Shown here piece after piece: positions 1 through 9,341 of a stretch of DNA of 64,000 nucleotides. Origin of the DNA: Agaribacillus aureus (lineage in GTDB: Bacteria; Bacteroidota; Bacteroidia; Cytophagales; Cyclobacteriaceae). The stretch is taken from positions 834,716-898,715 of the forward strand of contig JAUJEB010000004.1 of assembly GCA_030442055.1 (NCBI GenBank), read 5' to 3'. Each line of letters begins with the position of its first letter. Within the stretch, counting starts at the first letter, position 1. The notes under the pieces are model-generated. The model searched no databases, was not told the origin of the DNA, and was given only the letters and a program-made list of their open reading frames with translations. A program made the translations under genes and the position numbers.

Positions 1-1
1 A

Positions 2-2020
2 CTAGTTAAATTGGAAGAAATAGTGGTTACCGATCGCGCGCATAAATCCGAGGTCTCTAATGAAATGGTCCAGGTCAGTGGCCGTACCTTTTCGGTAGAA
101 GAGACCAATCGCTACGCTGGCACTTTCAACGACCCGGCCAGGGCAGTATCAAGTTTTGCCGGCATTCAGGGCAATGCCGAAGGCAGCAATCATATCGTGG
201 TACGTGGTAATTCTCCAAATAATGTACAATGGAGAATGGAGGGCATTGAAATTCCAAACCCAAATCACTTTGCGGAAGAAGGGTCGTCGGGAGCATCAAT
301 TAATATCTTAAATGGGAAAATGCTGGCAAATTCGGATTTTTATACCGGCGCATTTACCTCGGATTATAGCAACGTCCTGGCCGGCGTTTTTGATATGAAA
401 ATGCGTACCGGCAACAGAGACAACCGGGAGTACTCAGTCGGCGTGGGTATCCTGGGTACCGACATAACATTGGAAGGACCCTTTGTAAAGGGCGGTAAGT
501 CCTCTTACCTCGCCAATTACCGGTATTCAACATTAGGATTAATCGACAACCTGGGCATCGTAGATTTTGGTGGGGTGCCCAAATACCAGGACCTGGCTTT
601 CAAGCTTTCCTTTCCTACCAAAAATGCCGGACTTTTTACACTTTTTGGTATAGGAGGCTTAAGCTCCATTAAAGATGACATTGAAGATGAAGAAACCGAT
701 GAAATCATTGGCAAAGACGATTTTACAGCATCCATGGGGACGATAAACCTTAGTCACACCTATTTCTTTAACAGTAACAACTCCATTGAAAGTTTTTTAT
801 CACTGTCGCAAAATGGCAGCGGTTATGAGCTAAAGGAAAACAAGACAGACCCCAATGTGTTTGAAAAAACATTTAAGGATGAATTAAATAAATTTACCAT
901 GACTGCCGGCACATCGTTCCTGACCAAAATCAACGCCAAAAATACATTAAAGACCGGTATCAATTATCAGCATTTTCTATTCGACTTTGAACAGGAATTC
1001 CTAAACAATCAGAATGTGCTTGAAACCTGGTTAAGTGACGATGGTGATGCCGGCATGGTGCGTACATACGCTACCTGGAAGCACAGACTAAATGATGACT
1101 GGACCATTACCGGCGGACTGAATTATACAAACTTCCTGCTCAACAACAGTCAGGCGCTGGAGCCCAGGGCTTCGGTAAAATACCAGTTAAATGAAACCCA
1201 GTCAATTTCTGCCGGATTTGGGATGCATAGTCAGCTGGCGTCGCTACCTGCTTATCACTCACTGGTGGAAAATGAGGCCGGTATCAGAACCCGCCCCAAT
1301 CTCGATCTGGATTTGATGAGGGCTGTCCATTACGTACTGGGATATGATAGGGTGATTAATGAAAATCTGTTTTTCAAAACTGAAATCTACTACCAGGATC
1401 TGTATGATGTGCCCGTGGAAAATGATCCGACCAGCAGTTACTCGCTGATCAATGCTACTGACGGGTTCACCGACAGGGCCCTTGTTAATGAAGGAACCGG
1501 GGTAAACTATGGTATTGAGCTGACGCTGGAGCGGTATTTTAATAGAAATTATTACTTTCTCATCACCGGGTCTTTATATCAATCTAAATATACTGCATTG
1601 GACGGTATAGAAAGAGACAACCGTTTCAATGGGAATTACCTCACCAACTTTCTCTTTGGCAAGGAAATATATGTCGGCGGCTCAAAAAATAAGGTGTTAA
1701 GCCTGAATACCAAAGTGAGTTGGAGCGGGGGTCGTCGATTTACCAGGGTGGATCTCGAAGCCAGCAGGGAACTTGGCCGTGCAGTATTCGATGAAGCCAA
1801 TGCTTTTAGCGAACAAGGTGATGATATTTTCAAATGGGATTTATCCTTTTCCTATAGCTGGAACAAGAAAAGAACCAGACAGGAGATCAATCTGTCCATT
1901 CAAAATGCAACCAATAATAAAGGCCAGGTCGATCAGTATTATGACGATCTGGAAAATAAAATAGAAACCAGTGAGCAATTGCCCATGTTTCCAACCATCA
2001 TGTATACATTAGAATTTTAA
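2..2020 (+). CDS. TonB-dependent receptor, 5' end outside window
   Basis: Outer-membrane TonB-dependent receptor that imports an unknown ligand. The frame is open to the first base of the window and reads through a LEEIVVTD stretch, the usual junction between an N-terminal carboxypeptidase-like domain and the plug, so the TTG at position 11 is not the real start and the gene begins upstream. The plug follows (PARAVSSFAGIQG, then VVRGNSPNNVQWRMEGIEIPNPNHF), and the rest is a beta-barrel rich in alternating aromatic residues ending in the aromatic C-terminal signature YTLEF. No SusD-like partner follows, so a SusC role is not supported. The gene is followed by a strong terminator and is therefore transcribed separately from the permease downstream. 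Confidence 0.88.
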   Translation, partial: LVKLEEIVVTDRAHKSEVSNEMVQVSGRTFSVEETNRYAGTFNDPARAVSSFAGIQGNAEGSNHIVVRGNSPNNVQWRMEGIEIPNPNHFAEEGSSGASINILNGKMLANSDFYTGAFTSDYSNVLAGVFDMKMRTGNRDNREYSVGVGILGTDITLEGPFVKGGKSSYLANYRYSTLGLIDNLGIVDFGGVPKYQDLAFKLSFPTKNAGLFTLFGIGGLSSIKDDIEDEETDEIIGKDDFTASMGTINLSHTYFFNSNNSIESFLSLSQNGSGYELKENKTDPNVFEKTFKDELNKFTMTAGTSFLTKINAKNTLKTGINYQHFLFDFEQEFLNNQNVLETWLSDDGDAGMVRTYATWKHRLNDDWTITGGLNYTNFLLNNSQALEPRASVKYQLNETQSISAGFGMHSQLASLPAYHSLVENEAGIRTRPNLDLDLMRAVHYVLGYDRVINENLFFKTEIYYQDLYDVPVENDPTSSYSLINATDGFTDRALVNEGTGVNYGIELTLERYFNRNYYFLITGSLYQSKYTALDGIERDNRFNGNYLTNFLFGKEIYVGGSKNKVLSLNTKVSWSGGRRFTRVDLEASRELGRAVFDEANAFSEQGDDIFKWDLSFSYSWNKKRTRQEINLSIQNATNNKGQVDQYYDDLENKIETSEQLPMFPTIMYTLEF

Positions 2021-2061
2021 GGAATTTATTGAAAGAAAATCGTGCAGTTCTCTTTCTAATC

Positions 2062-2090
2062 AACCTGGCAGTTAATGCCAGGTTTTTTCT
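2062..2090 (+). terminator. Rho-independent terminator after the TonB receptor
   Basis: A perfect 9-bp stem AACCTGGCA / TGCCAGGTT with a 5-base loop (GTTAA) runs into a TTTTTT tract. It lies 42 bases after the receptor stop codon. Confidence 0.85.
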
Positions 2091-2121
2091 CTTATAGGCC
2101 ACACTGGCAGATTATTAATTT

Positions 2122-2129
2122 TAGATTTG
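2122..2129 (+). promoter_or_regulatory. Possible Bacteroidetes -7 promoter element
   Basis: TAGATTTG matches the TAnnTTTG -7 consensus of Bacteroidota housekeeping promoters. It lies 45 bases before the permease start codon and after the preceding terminator. No convincing -33 TTG box is seen at the expected distance, so the call is tentative. Confidence 0.35.
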
Positions 2130-2174
2130 CACTAATAATTTTAACTTACCTGTACATTCAGAACATAAGGGCTT

Positions 2175-4565
2175 ATGTTTAAGAATTACATGACCATTGT
2201 ACGGCGTAACTTAGCCAGTCAGCCTGTCTATACCATTTTGAACCTAACCTGCCTTACTGCGGGTATAGCGGCGGTATTGTATATTTTACTATATCTCAAT
2301 TTTGAGCTTAAGTATGATCGCTTTCATACTAAGGCCGATCGGATTTTCCGTGTAGAAACCACCTCTATTAAAACGCACGAAAAGGTGATGGATGTCGAGT
2401 GGAGGTCAACACCGGCTAATCTGGGTCCTTTCATAATGCAAGATTACTCAGGAATAGAGAATTACGTGAGAATCTTTCAATTCTGGCAAAACGAAAGTGT
2501 AAAATTTCATTTTGCAAGCAAATCCCTTGAGGAAGAAGATGTTTTTGCAGTAGATGCCACAGTATTTCAAACCTTCTCATTTAATTTAATAAGTGGAGAC
2601 CCGTTAACAGCCCTTGACGGTCCAAACAAAATTGTTCTCTCCAAAGGCCTGGCTCATCGAATTTTTGGCGATGAGGATCCGGTAGGCAAAATACTGACAA
2701 GTAGCCTGGTCCATACAATTCCGGATACTGACAGGAATTACGCTCTGACGGTGACAGGAGTTTACCGTGACAATCCCAAAAACACTCTCCTAACCGCCAA
2801 GGCTATGATTTCTTCAGAGACTGACCCACACCTGGAAGCGTACTATTTCAATTCATTCAATGTTTATACATTTCTACTGTTGGATCATCTGACAAATCCT
2901 GGTACCATCGCCTCATGGCTGCCTGAGATATACAAAAAATACCTGAACGCTGAACGAGAGCCAGTTTTGATTAGCGCTAGTCATGAACTCGTTCCGCTTA
3001 CAAAAATCCATTTGAATGAAACCGGCGGCCCCCTTTATATTTATATATTTAGTGTGGTGTCCTTGCTATTACTTCTTATTGCAGGTATTAGTTATGTCAA
3101 CCTTGTGATTGCCAGGGCTAAAGGAAGAGGGGTGGAAATAGGCATCCGTAAAGTTATGGGTTCACATAGGTGGCAAATAGCTATTCAGTTCTTAAGTGAA
3201 TCTTTACTTTTTACATTTGCTTCATTAGTTATAGCTATAGGAATGGTAATCGTTTCCATTGATTTCCTGAATAAAATGCTAGGTTTACAGCTGGAGATCT
3301 GGCACTTAACACAGTCTCCGATACCTTTCGGTATCATAGCCATTATGCTATTACTTGGTATTTTAGGAGGGGGTTATCCCGCTTTTTTCATGTCCTCATT
3401 TGAACCCGTGGGTGTTATGAAAGGCTTCCTGGTGAAGTCGACTCCGGTACGCACAAGTCTTGTTACCATCCAATTAATAGTTGTCATTTTTGTAGTTACA
3501 TGTACAGGCTTAATCTATGGTCAGTTGCAATATTTAAGGAATAAGAATCTCGGCTTTAATAAGGAGTTGGTGATCATGCTTACACTTCCGGAACAAAGTG
3601 AAATCAAAGATTGGCAAGTTATGAAAAATGCCTTGGCACAAAGTCCCCTTGTTTCATCTTCCGGTACCTCAAGTTTTATTCCGGGAGCAGGTAACATGAG
3701 AATAGGGCCGGTAAGCGCAGAAAATTCTGTGGAACAGGAGCAAAGATTTGCATACATAGGTAGGATCGACTATGATTTTTTGGCTACAATGGGCATAGAA
3801 ATCGTATCGGGCAGAAATTTCTCACCGGATTTCCCTGGTGACGCCTCTCAGGCAGTTATTGTTAATGAGACCTTTGTAAATAATTTTAACATGAAGGATC
3901 CTTTGGCAAAAAAAATACGATTTGGTGGTAAGGGAAATCCCAATTTCTTTCAGGTGGTAGGAATAGTGAAAGACTTTCATCAAAATTCCCTTTACGATTC
4001 TATCCAATCTCAAATGTTTCTATTTAGGCCCTCTAACAATCTATCCGTTAAAATTTCAAAAAATCTCCAGGCGGCAATGGATCACATTAAAAGAAGTTGG
4101 GAGCAAGTGTTTCCTAATTCCGCTTTTACTTATAAATTTCTTGATGATCAACTACAAAGTGTCTATGAAGCTGATCAGGTGCGGGGAAAAGTATTCTTTT
4201 CATTATCGTTGCTTACCATAGTTATATCTTTCCTGGGTCTGTTTGGGCTGGCATCTTATCTTGCAACGCAACGGGTAAGGGAAATTGGCATTCGCAAGAT
4301 TCTGGGAGCCGGGTTGCTGGATGTCATTTTGTTAATGACACGAGATTTTCTCTTAATGGTAGTTATTGCGGCCATTCCCGGTTTTACTATCGCCTGGTTT
4401 ACATTCAGCCAATGGTTAGAAAAATTCGCCTTCCGGATCCAAATAGATTATTTCCTATTTGGTATTGTGTTGTTATTCACACTTTTACTAACTTTTGTAA
4501 CCACCGGCCTGCATGCTATTCGGTCCGCCCGACTCAATCCGGCCGATGCGCTGAGGCGCAATTAA
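2175..4565 (+). CDS. FtsX-like ABC transporter permease (MacB type)
   Basis: Inner-membrane permease of the MacB/FtsX superfamily, 796 residues, of the large duplicated kind common in Bacteroidota. It has an N-terminal membrane helix (about residues 20-40), a periplasmic MacB_PCD domain, a block of three helices (about 285-400), a further helix near 425 starting the second half, a second periplasmic domain, and a C-terminal FtsX block (about 680-785). The characteristic GIRKVMG and GIRKILGA motifs lie at the cytoplasmic face of both FtsX blocks. No ATPase gene is adjacent, so the partner must be encoded elsewhere. Members are thought to export or extract lipoproteins, peptides or lipids; the substrate here cannot be told. 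Confidence 0.9.
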   Translation: MFKNYMTIVRRNLASQPVYTILNLTCLTAGIAAVLYILLYLNFELKYDRFHTKADRIFRVETTSIKTHEKVMDVEWRSTPANLGPFIMQDYSGIENYVRIFQFWQNESVKFHFASKSLEEEDVFAVDATVFQTFSFNLISGDPLTALDGPNKIVLSKGLAHRIFGDEDPVGKILTSSLVHTIPDTDRNYALTVTGVYRDNPKNTLLTAKAMISSETDPHLEAYYFNSFNVYTFLLLDHLTNPGTIASWLPEIYKKYLNAEREPVLISASHELVPLTKIHLNETGGPLYIYIFSVVSLLLLLIAGISYVNLVIARAKGRGVEIGIRKVMGSHRWQIAIQFLSESLLFTFASLVIAIGMVIVSIDFLNKMLGLQLEIWHLTQSPIPFGIIAIMLLLGILGGGYPAFFMSSFEPVGVMKGFLVKSTPVRTSLVTIQLIVVIFVVTCTGLIYGQLQYLRNKNLGFNKELVIMLTLPEQSEIKDWQVMKNALAQSPLVSSSGTSSFIPGAGNMRIGPVSAENSVEQEQRFAYIGRIDYDFLATMGIEIVSGRNFSPDFPGDASQAVIVNETFVNNFNMKDPLAKKIRFGGKGNPNFFQVVGIVKDFHQNSLYDSIQSQMFLFRPSNNLSVKISKNLQAAMDHIKRSWEQVFPNSAFTYKFLDDQLQSVYEADQVRGKVFFSLSLLTIVISFLGLFGLASYLATQRVREIGIRKILGAGLLDVILLMTRDFLLMVVIAAIPGFTIAWFTFSQWLEKFAFRIQIDYFLFGIVLLFTLLLTFVTTGLHAIRSARLNPADALRRN

Positions 4566-4676
4566 GAATTAGAAAGGACATATTAAACAGCAAATTCAGC
4601 ATAAAAACGTATCTTTCCTTTTTGTACCCAGCCAATATTTTTATACTTAAAAAATTACCGTCACATTTCAAATTAT

Positions 4677-5267
4677 TTGGTATTGATCTTAGCAAAAGAA
4701 ACTGACCTGGCACAAGTAGTTAAACTAATAACTCGATCCTTTGACAAAAACAAGAGTGTAAACTATGTTGTAAAGCAAGATAAAAAACGTATTCGGCGTA
4801 TCGAAAGACTTGCTGAATATGCATTTCGGGTATGTTATGCCTTTGGCGAAGTCTGGATGTCAGAAGATAAAAATGCTTGTGCACTTTTCCTATTCTCTGA
4901 AAAAAAACGACTGACCTTAAATGCCATTTGGTGGGATCTCAAATTAGCCTTTGGTACCATTGGAATCTCCCGGGTGTCAAAAGTATTGACCAGGGAAGGA
5001 AAAGTCAAAAAACAACATCCTCAAAACACCCACTATTGTTACCTCTGGTTTATCGGTGTTGATCCCAATCATCAGAAAAAGGGCCTTGGAAGTCAACTTT
5101 TGCGACAACTCATTGACAAATGCCGACAATGGCAAAGGCCCATTTATCTGGAAACTTCTGTTTCATCTAATCTCAAGTGGTACAAATCATTGGGGTTTGA
5201 GCAGTACCGGACCATCCAATTTGACTATGAATTGTTTCTGTTGAGAAAAAATGATCCGGTAACCTGA
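4677..5267 (+). CDS. GNAT family N-acetyltransferase
   Basis: Cytoplasmic acetyltransferase of the GNAT superfamily, 196 residues. The acetyl-CoA binding motif A is visible as FIGVDPNHQKKGLGSQLL (Q-x-x-G-x-G), followed by the C-terminal motif B region with NLKWYKSLGFEQY. The substrate is unknown. No ATG is available near the start; the TTG at 4677 is chosen because it gives a complete N-terminal strand, and a second TTG six bases later is an alternative. It lies 111 bases after the permease and converges with the GH109-type gene across a 35-base gap. Confidence 0.8.
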   Translation: MVLILAKETDLAQVVKLITRSFDKNKSVNYVVKQDKKRIRRIERLAEYAFRVCYAFGEVWMSEDKNACALFLFSEKKRLTLNAIWWDLKLAFGTIGISRVSKVLTREGKVKKQHPQNTHYCYLWFIGVDPNHQKKGLGSQLLRQLIDKCRQWQRPIYLETSVSSNLKWYKSLGFEQYRTIQFDYELFLLRKNDPVT

Positions 5268-5302
5268 TACCTTGTAAATCTGTAGTCTACCACATAAAAT
5301 TC

Positions 5303-6703
5303 TTAAAGATTAGCCATTATGCCGTAAGGTCTTTCAGCCTGCCAATTTCCCCTTGTAAAATCAGGGAATTTCACAGGAATATTGCCCAGCTCTATAGACA
5401 CTTTTGAAAGTGGGGTAATCACCGACCAATCAGCACCGTCGTAAACATCCATATCGAGCGGTAATCCACGGTTAAGATTATCTATCAACCGGTATATTTG
5501 CACAAAATCCATTCCTCCGTGTCCACCATACTGGGCTATTTCGTTTTTCAGTTTGTCCCAAATCGGATGTTTGTATTTTTCTTTCATCTCTTTATATTCT
5601 GCCTCTGAAAGCCAGTGGTGCCCTCCTTTGACACTGTTCATTGACAGCCGGCTTGGATAACCCTCGTGATAGGCCTTGGTACCTGCTAACGCGTTTATGC
5701 GACTATAAGGCCGGGGCGTTACAACATCGTGTTGCAGTAGAATAGAGCGGCCCTTGGCTGTTTTAATAAGACAGTTATTCATGTCGCCATGAGTGAAATC
5801 CTTTCTATTATAAAATTCATTGTCACTTTCAACTGTGGCGCTATGCTCGCTTAAGGAAGCTTCAAGACTACTCATGGAAACCAGGTGGCTAAAGCGATCT
5901 CCCCTGGCGATTCCCAGATACTGGGCAACCGGTCCTAAACCATGTGTGGGATATAAGTTCCCGTCACTCTTAATATGATGGCGGATCCGCCATTGATTAT
6001 AGTAACCTGTCTTACTAAACATATTTTCCCGAAGATCGTGGATATAGGCGGCCTCGGCATAGGTTAAGGTTCCAAAAACACCTTGCTGAACCATATTGAG
6101 TATCCAAAGTTCTTCGTCCCCATAACAAACATTTTCCATCATCATACAATTTCGCTGCGTTGCCTCAGCGGTATCAACCAGGTCCCAACAACCCTCCAGG
6201 GTCACCGCTGCGGGAACTTCCAGGGCCACGTGTTTTCCCTGCTGCATAGAATAGACAGACATAGGGACATGATCATTCCAGGGCGTGGCAATAACAACGA
6301 GGTCAATGTCGTCTCGCTGCATCATTTCCTTCCAGGAATCGGCAGTTCCGGTATATACCGACGGCTTATTCTTTTCCTTTTTCAGAAATTCCATGGCCTT
6401 ATCGGTCTGCGATTTTCTAATGTCACAGATGGCAGTAATTTTGGCTTTTGGATAAAGGGCGTTGACATGTCTTAAATGCCCGAAACCGCGATTTCCCAAC
6501 CCTATAAATGCTACTTTAACCTCCTTGATAGGATCCATTTTTAAACCCATCACTGACTTTCCGGCAGGCTGCCTTTTTTCGCTAATCGCCTGTAGCCGTT
6601 CCTCTATCACATCTTTTGCGTAGGTTCCGGTAATCGGTAACCCCAGAAATGAGCCCGTTACTGCGGACAGCTTAATAAATTTTCTTCGGTTTTGCTTGTT
6701 CAT
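5303..6703 (-). CDS. GH109-type Gfo/Idh/MocA protein (alpha-N-acetylgalactosaminidase family)
   Basis: NAD-dependent Gfo/Idh/MocA-fold protein of 466 residues resembling glycoside hydrolase family 109, whose characterised members remove alpha-linked GalNAc with an enzyme-bound NAD. The N-terminus has a twin-arginine signal (NRRKFIKLSAVTGSFLG). Then come the dinucleotide site VAFIGLGNRGFGH, the family-typical EVPAAVTLEGCWDLVDTAE stretch, MMMENVCYGDEELWILNM, and YPTHGLGPVAQYLGI, where the His is conserved in GH109. Tat export fits a protein that carries its cofactor into the periplasm. It is the last gene of a kinase-esterase-GH109 series and supports GalNAc/GlcNAc metabolism. Other Gfo/Idh/MocA activities cannot be excluded. 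Confidence 0.85.
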   Translation of the reverse strand: MNKQNRRKFIKLSAVTGSFLGLPITGTYAKDVIEERLQAISEKRQPAGKSVMGLKMDPIKEVKVAFIGLGNRGFGHLRHVNALYPKAKITAICDIRKSQTDKAMEFLKKEKNKPSVYTGTADSWKEMMQRDDIDLVVIATPWNDHVPMSVYSMQQGKHVALEVPAAVTLEGCWDLVDTAEATQRNCMMMENVCYGDEELWILNMVQQGVFGTLTYAEAAYIHDLRENMFSKTGYYNQWRIRHHIKSDGNLYPTHGLGPVAQYLGIARGDRFSHLVSMSSLEASLSEHSATVESDNEFYNRKDFTHGDMNNCLIKTAKGRSILLQHDVVTPRPYSRINALAGTKAYHEGYPSRLSMNSVKGGHHWLSEAEYKEMKEKYKHPIWDKLKNEIAQYGGHGGMDFVQIYRLIDNLNRGLPLDMDVYDGADWSVITPLSKVSIELGNIPVKFPDFTRGNWQAERPYGIMANL

Positions 6704-6750
6704 GGCTAATATGCTTTTATTTAAATTTCATTTCAGATTAAATTCCGAGA

Positions 6751-7722
6751 TTATTTTTTGGTTGATATTTCACGATCTAACCGCGCTACCTCCATCTCAA
6801 TATCGTCAATATGATCTTGTTTCACAGTATCTTTTCTGATATACCCAACAAACTTTAACCAGCCTTCAGAGCGCAACTTCCTCCTCGCGTCAACGAGTTG
6901 AAAAAGGTTATCTGACTCGACGCTATCAGCCAGCGTTTTAATATCCTGATCAAATGTGTATCCAAAACTTTTCAAAAACTGCTGTGCTATAAAAAGATGT
7001 CCTGAAGCGGAAGGATGAATGCCATCAGTTGAATAACTGAATGATGGGTTTTGTGATCTTAGCGTCATTATCTGTGCTTTCATGGGACCGTGGACATCAA
7101 TAACCCGTATATCAGCATCATTGAGCGATTGTAGCCATTCGCTATAATCACCCAGGACTGAGTCATAATTTTCGTAGGGATGTAAATAACTAAAGTCAGT
7201 GGCACCGTCATCAACAACTCGTTCGGCAAGGGGTAATGGATCAAAAACAGGTGGCGACATCAAAATAGCCTTAGCGCCTACCCCATTAATTTGCTGTAGC
7301 AAATGATGAATACCTTCCCGAAATCGCTCCATTCTGTCAGGAGATTGAGGGTGATAAATGCCGTCATTCATGCCGTAGCAAGCCACCACTATATCCGGCT
7401 TAATTTTTTGAAGGGCTCTTTCAAGTCGCTCTCGCAGGCATGGGCGGGGAAAGGGATGGGCCAGCTCGCTAAGACAAGAAACCGTTTCACTACTTAACCC
7501 AATACTAATGATATCAATTCGATCAGCCGGAAATTGCTTTCGGAGGTAATATTCGATATAGCTCACATAACCACCTTGATTGGTAATACTGTTACCCAGA
7601 AATAAAACCCTTTTATTCACCAATATAGCGGCTTCAGGAACTGTTTTCTTTTCACAGGAAATCAGAACCATCAAGAGGAGAAAAAAGGTAAAGTAAAATT
7701 TCAAAGTGATCCGTTTCATCAT
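6751..7722 (-). CDS. SGNH/GDSL hydrolase lipoprotein
   Basis: Exported lipoprotein (lipobox LISC, Cys23) of the SGNH hydrolase fold, 323 residues. The catalytic blocks are seen in order: block I FLGNSIT with the nucleophile Ser45, block III GMND (Asn119), and block V DGIHPS with Asp233 and His236. Such enzymes in polysaccharide-utilisation loci remove O-acetyl or similar ester groups from sugars. It lies 47 bases upstream of the GH109-type gene on the same strand, so co-transcription is likely. The exact ester substrate is not visible. Confidence 0.82.
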   Translation of the reverse strand: MMKRITLKFYFTFFLLLMVLISCEKKTVPEAAILVNKRVLFLGNSITNQGGYVSYIEYYLRKQFPADRIDIISIGLSSETVSCLSELAHPFPRPCLRERLERALQKIKPDIVVACYGMNDGIYHPQSPDRMERFREGIHHLLQQINGVGAKAILMSPPVFDPLPLAERVVDDGATDFSYLHPYENYDSVLGDYSEWLQSLNDADIRVIDVHGPMKAQIMTLRSQNPSFSYSTDGIHPSASGHLFIAQQFLKSFGYTFDQDIKTLADSVESDNLFQLVDARRKLRSEGWLKFVGYIRKDTVKQDHIDDIEMEVARLDREISTKK

Positions 7723-7934
7723 GGAAAATTATTGCCGGCCTTTTTTCAACGTAAATGTATTTTTCGACCAATAACCCAAATGGTTGAATAAGGTATCAGT
7801 ATGGCCATTGTCAATGGCATGCCAATCGTGATTTTTACAGCTGTTAGTAACCTTTATCCTGTAATTCATGATTTTGGTTTCAAAAGTATTCCCGTTTGAT
7901 TCATCCGTTAATTTTCAATTTAATCTGCAGCACA

Positions 7935-9044
7935 TCATTCAAATACCTCCTTTATTTCCGGCAATCTCTTCCTCATCAATTTACTCAGATGAAGCTGGCA
8001 CCGGGCCCGCTGCAAATTTTGTTCGGGAAAATCTATTTTATAGTACTTATCTCCTTGCAGGTAATCTGTCAAAAACCGGAGTCCCATTATAAAACTCATA
8101 TAGATACCGGATTTGGGTAATATCGCCATTTCATCATCCGTAAATAATTTACTGGACGCATCCATGTATCCCCTTACAAAAGCTTCGACCATTATCAGAT
8201 CAACATCCACTTTTTGCAGATCCAACTCGTGTTCGTCGGCGGTAGAGGCGCCTGTTCTGATGCCGTCTCCCACATCAAAATACACATAACCAGGCATCAC
8301 TGTATCCAGGTCGATAACACATTGTCCCTTGTCATTTCCGTCCAGGAGTACATTGTTAAATTTTGTATCGTTGTGGGTAACGCGAAGGGGCATCCTGCCT
8401 CCCTTTGACATGTTATAGATTCCTATCACATAATCGGCAGTATCCTGCACATATTTTATTTCATTTTTTGCTTGTTCAAGCCGATAGTTTTCTGCCTCAT
8501 CCCTCGCAGCGAAGAACTGCTTAAACCTGAATTCCATGTTATGAAAATTGGGCAGTGTATAATGCAATTCTTCAATCGGGAAGTCAGATAAGGCATATAG
8601 GAATTCTCCAAAAGATTTTGCGCCTTCATACATTTGTTCGGGAGTATTTGGCTTATCATAAGACTTAAAATCTTTCATAAACTTAAAAACCCGCCAGTAT
8701 TCACCTTCTTCCTTGTGAAAAAGACACCCCTCACGCGTATGGATCAAGGTAGCTACCATGCCATTGACGGAACCAGGGGAAAAAAGCAATTTTTTTCTGA
8801 TATGCGAGGTCACCAACTCGATGTTGTTCATCATAGCCGGAATGTTTTTGAACACGTGGTGGTTTACACGTTGCAGGAGATAATCCGGCTTTTCGGCACT
8901 TTCGTTAATTAATCTGTAGGTATCATTAATGTGCCCGTTCCCAAAGGGTAAAATCTCCTTAATATCACCATCTATTGCAAAAACCTTGGTCAACAATAAT
9001 TGCTTCATGTTCCTGATAGTAAAATCCATTCTCAGTTCTGACAT
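7935..9044 (-). CDS. nahK: NahK-like N-acetylhexosamine 1-kinase
   Basis: Cytoplasmic sugar kinase of the aminoglycoside phosphotransferase fold, 369 residues, similar in layout to N-acetylhexosamine 1-kinase of bifidobacteria, which makes GlcNAc-1-P or GalNAc-1-P from ATP. Seen are the N-terminal lobe FGNGHINDTYRL and LLQRVNHHVF, the catalytic loop THNDTKFNNVLLD (His224-Asn225-Asp226) and the metal site VIDLDTVMPGYVYFDVGDGIR (Asp245). No signal peptide. It heads the kinase-esterase-GH109 series, is divergent from the LacI gene, and operator A lies about 195 bases upstream. The 213-base gap to the esterase may hold a second promoter. ATG at 9044 is used; a Met six codons in is also possible. 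Confidence 0.82.
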   Translation of the reverse strand: MSELRMDFTIRNMKQLLLTKVFAIDGDIKEILPFGNGHINDTYRLINESAEKPDYLLQRVNHHVFKNIPAMMNNIELVTSHIRKKLLFSPGSVNGMVATLIHTREGCLFHKEEGEYWRVFKFMKDFKSYDKPNTPEQMYEGAKSFGEFLYALSDFPIEELHYTLPNFHNMEFRFKQFFAARDEAENYRLEQAKNEIKYVQDTADYVIGIYNMSKGGRMPLRVTHNDTKFNNVLLDGNDKGQCVIDLDTVMPGYVYFDVGDGIRTGASTADEHELDLQKVDVDLIMVEAFVRGYMDASSKLFTDDEMAILPKSGIYMSFIMGLRFLTDYLQGDKYYKIDFPEQNLQRARCQLHLSKLMRKRLPEIKEVFE

Positions 9045-9236
9045 CCGGCATCCAGCGGCAAAAACGCCAACTTGCCATCAAGTCTTGATAGCTATAGCCA
9101 TTGCTTGCCCTTTTCAACCGGAGGTCTTTTAAACCTATTTACAGCCAAAAAATTTTCGCTTCTATCTAAAATCAATACATTTTATGCTAACACAAATTAG
9201 CAGTCCGACAGAACCGATTAGCAATATACATAATAA

Positions 9237-9250
9237 CGTGCTCGTGCACA
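9237..9250. promoter_or_regulatory. Operator A (LacI-type palindrome)
   Basis: CGTGCTCGTGCACA, the reverse complement of TGTGCACGAGCACG, fits the imperfect palindrome TGTGNNCGNNCACA with a central CG as is usual for LacI-family operators. It sits between the divergent kinase and lacI genes, which suggests autoregulation. Four more copies occur at 13619, 21901, 33497 and 39410. Confidence 0.65.
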
Positions 9251-9341
9251 ATATAAATTACATAAAGTTTGCCAGGTTAATCTTTAAATAATATATTTTT
9301 TTTTACTATTTTATCAGCTTTGATCTAAGCAGAATTAATTT

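Noticed and set aside
2..2020. TonB receptor as a SusC protein of the sugar locus
   Set aside because: No SusD-like gene follows; the next gene is a permease behind a terminator, and the receptor is on the other side of two unrelated genes.
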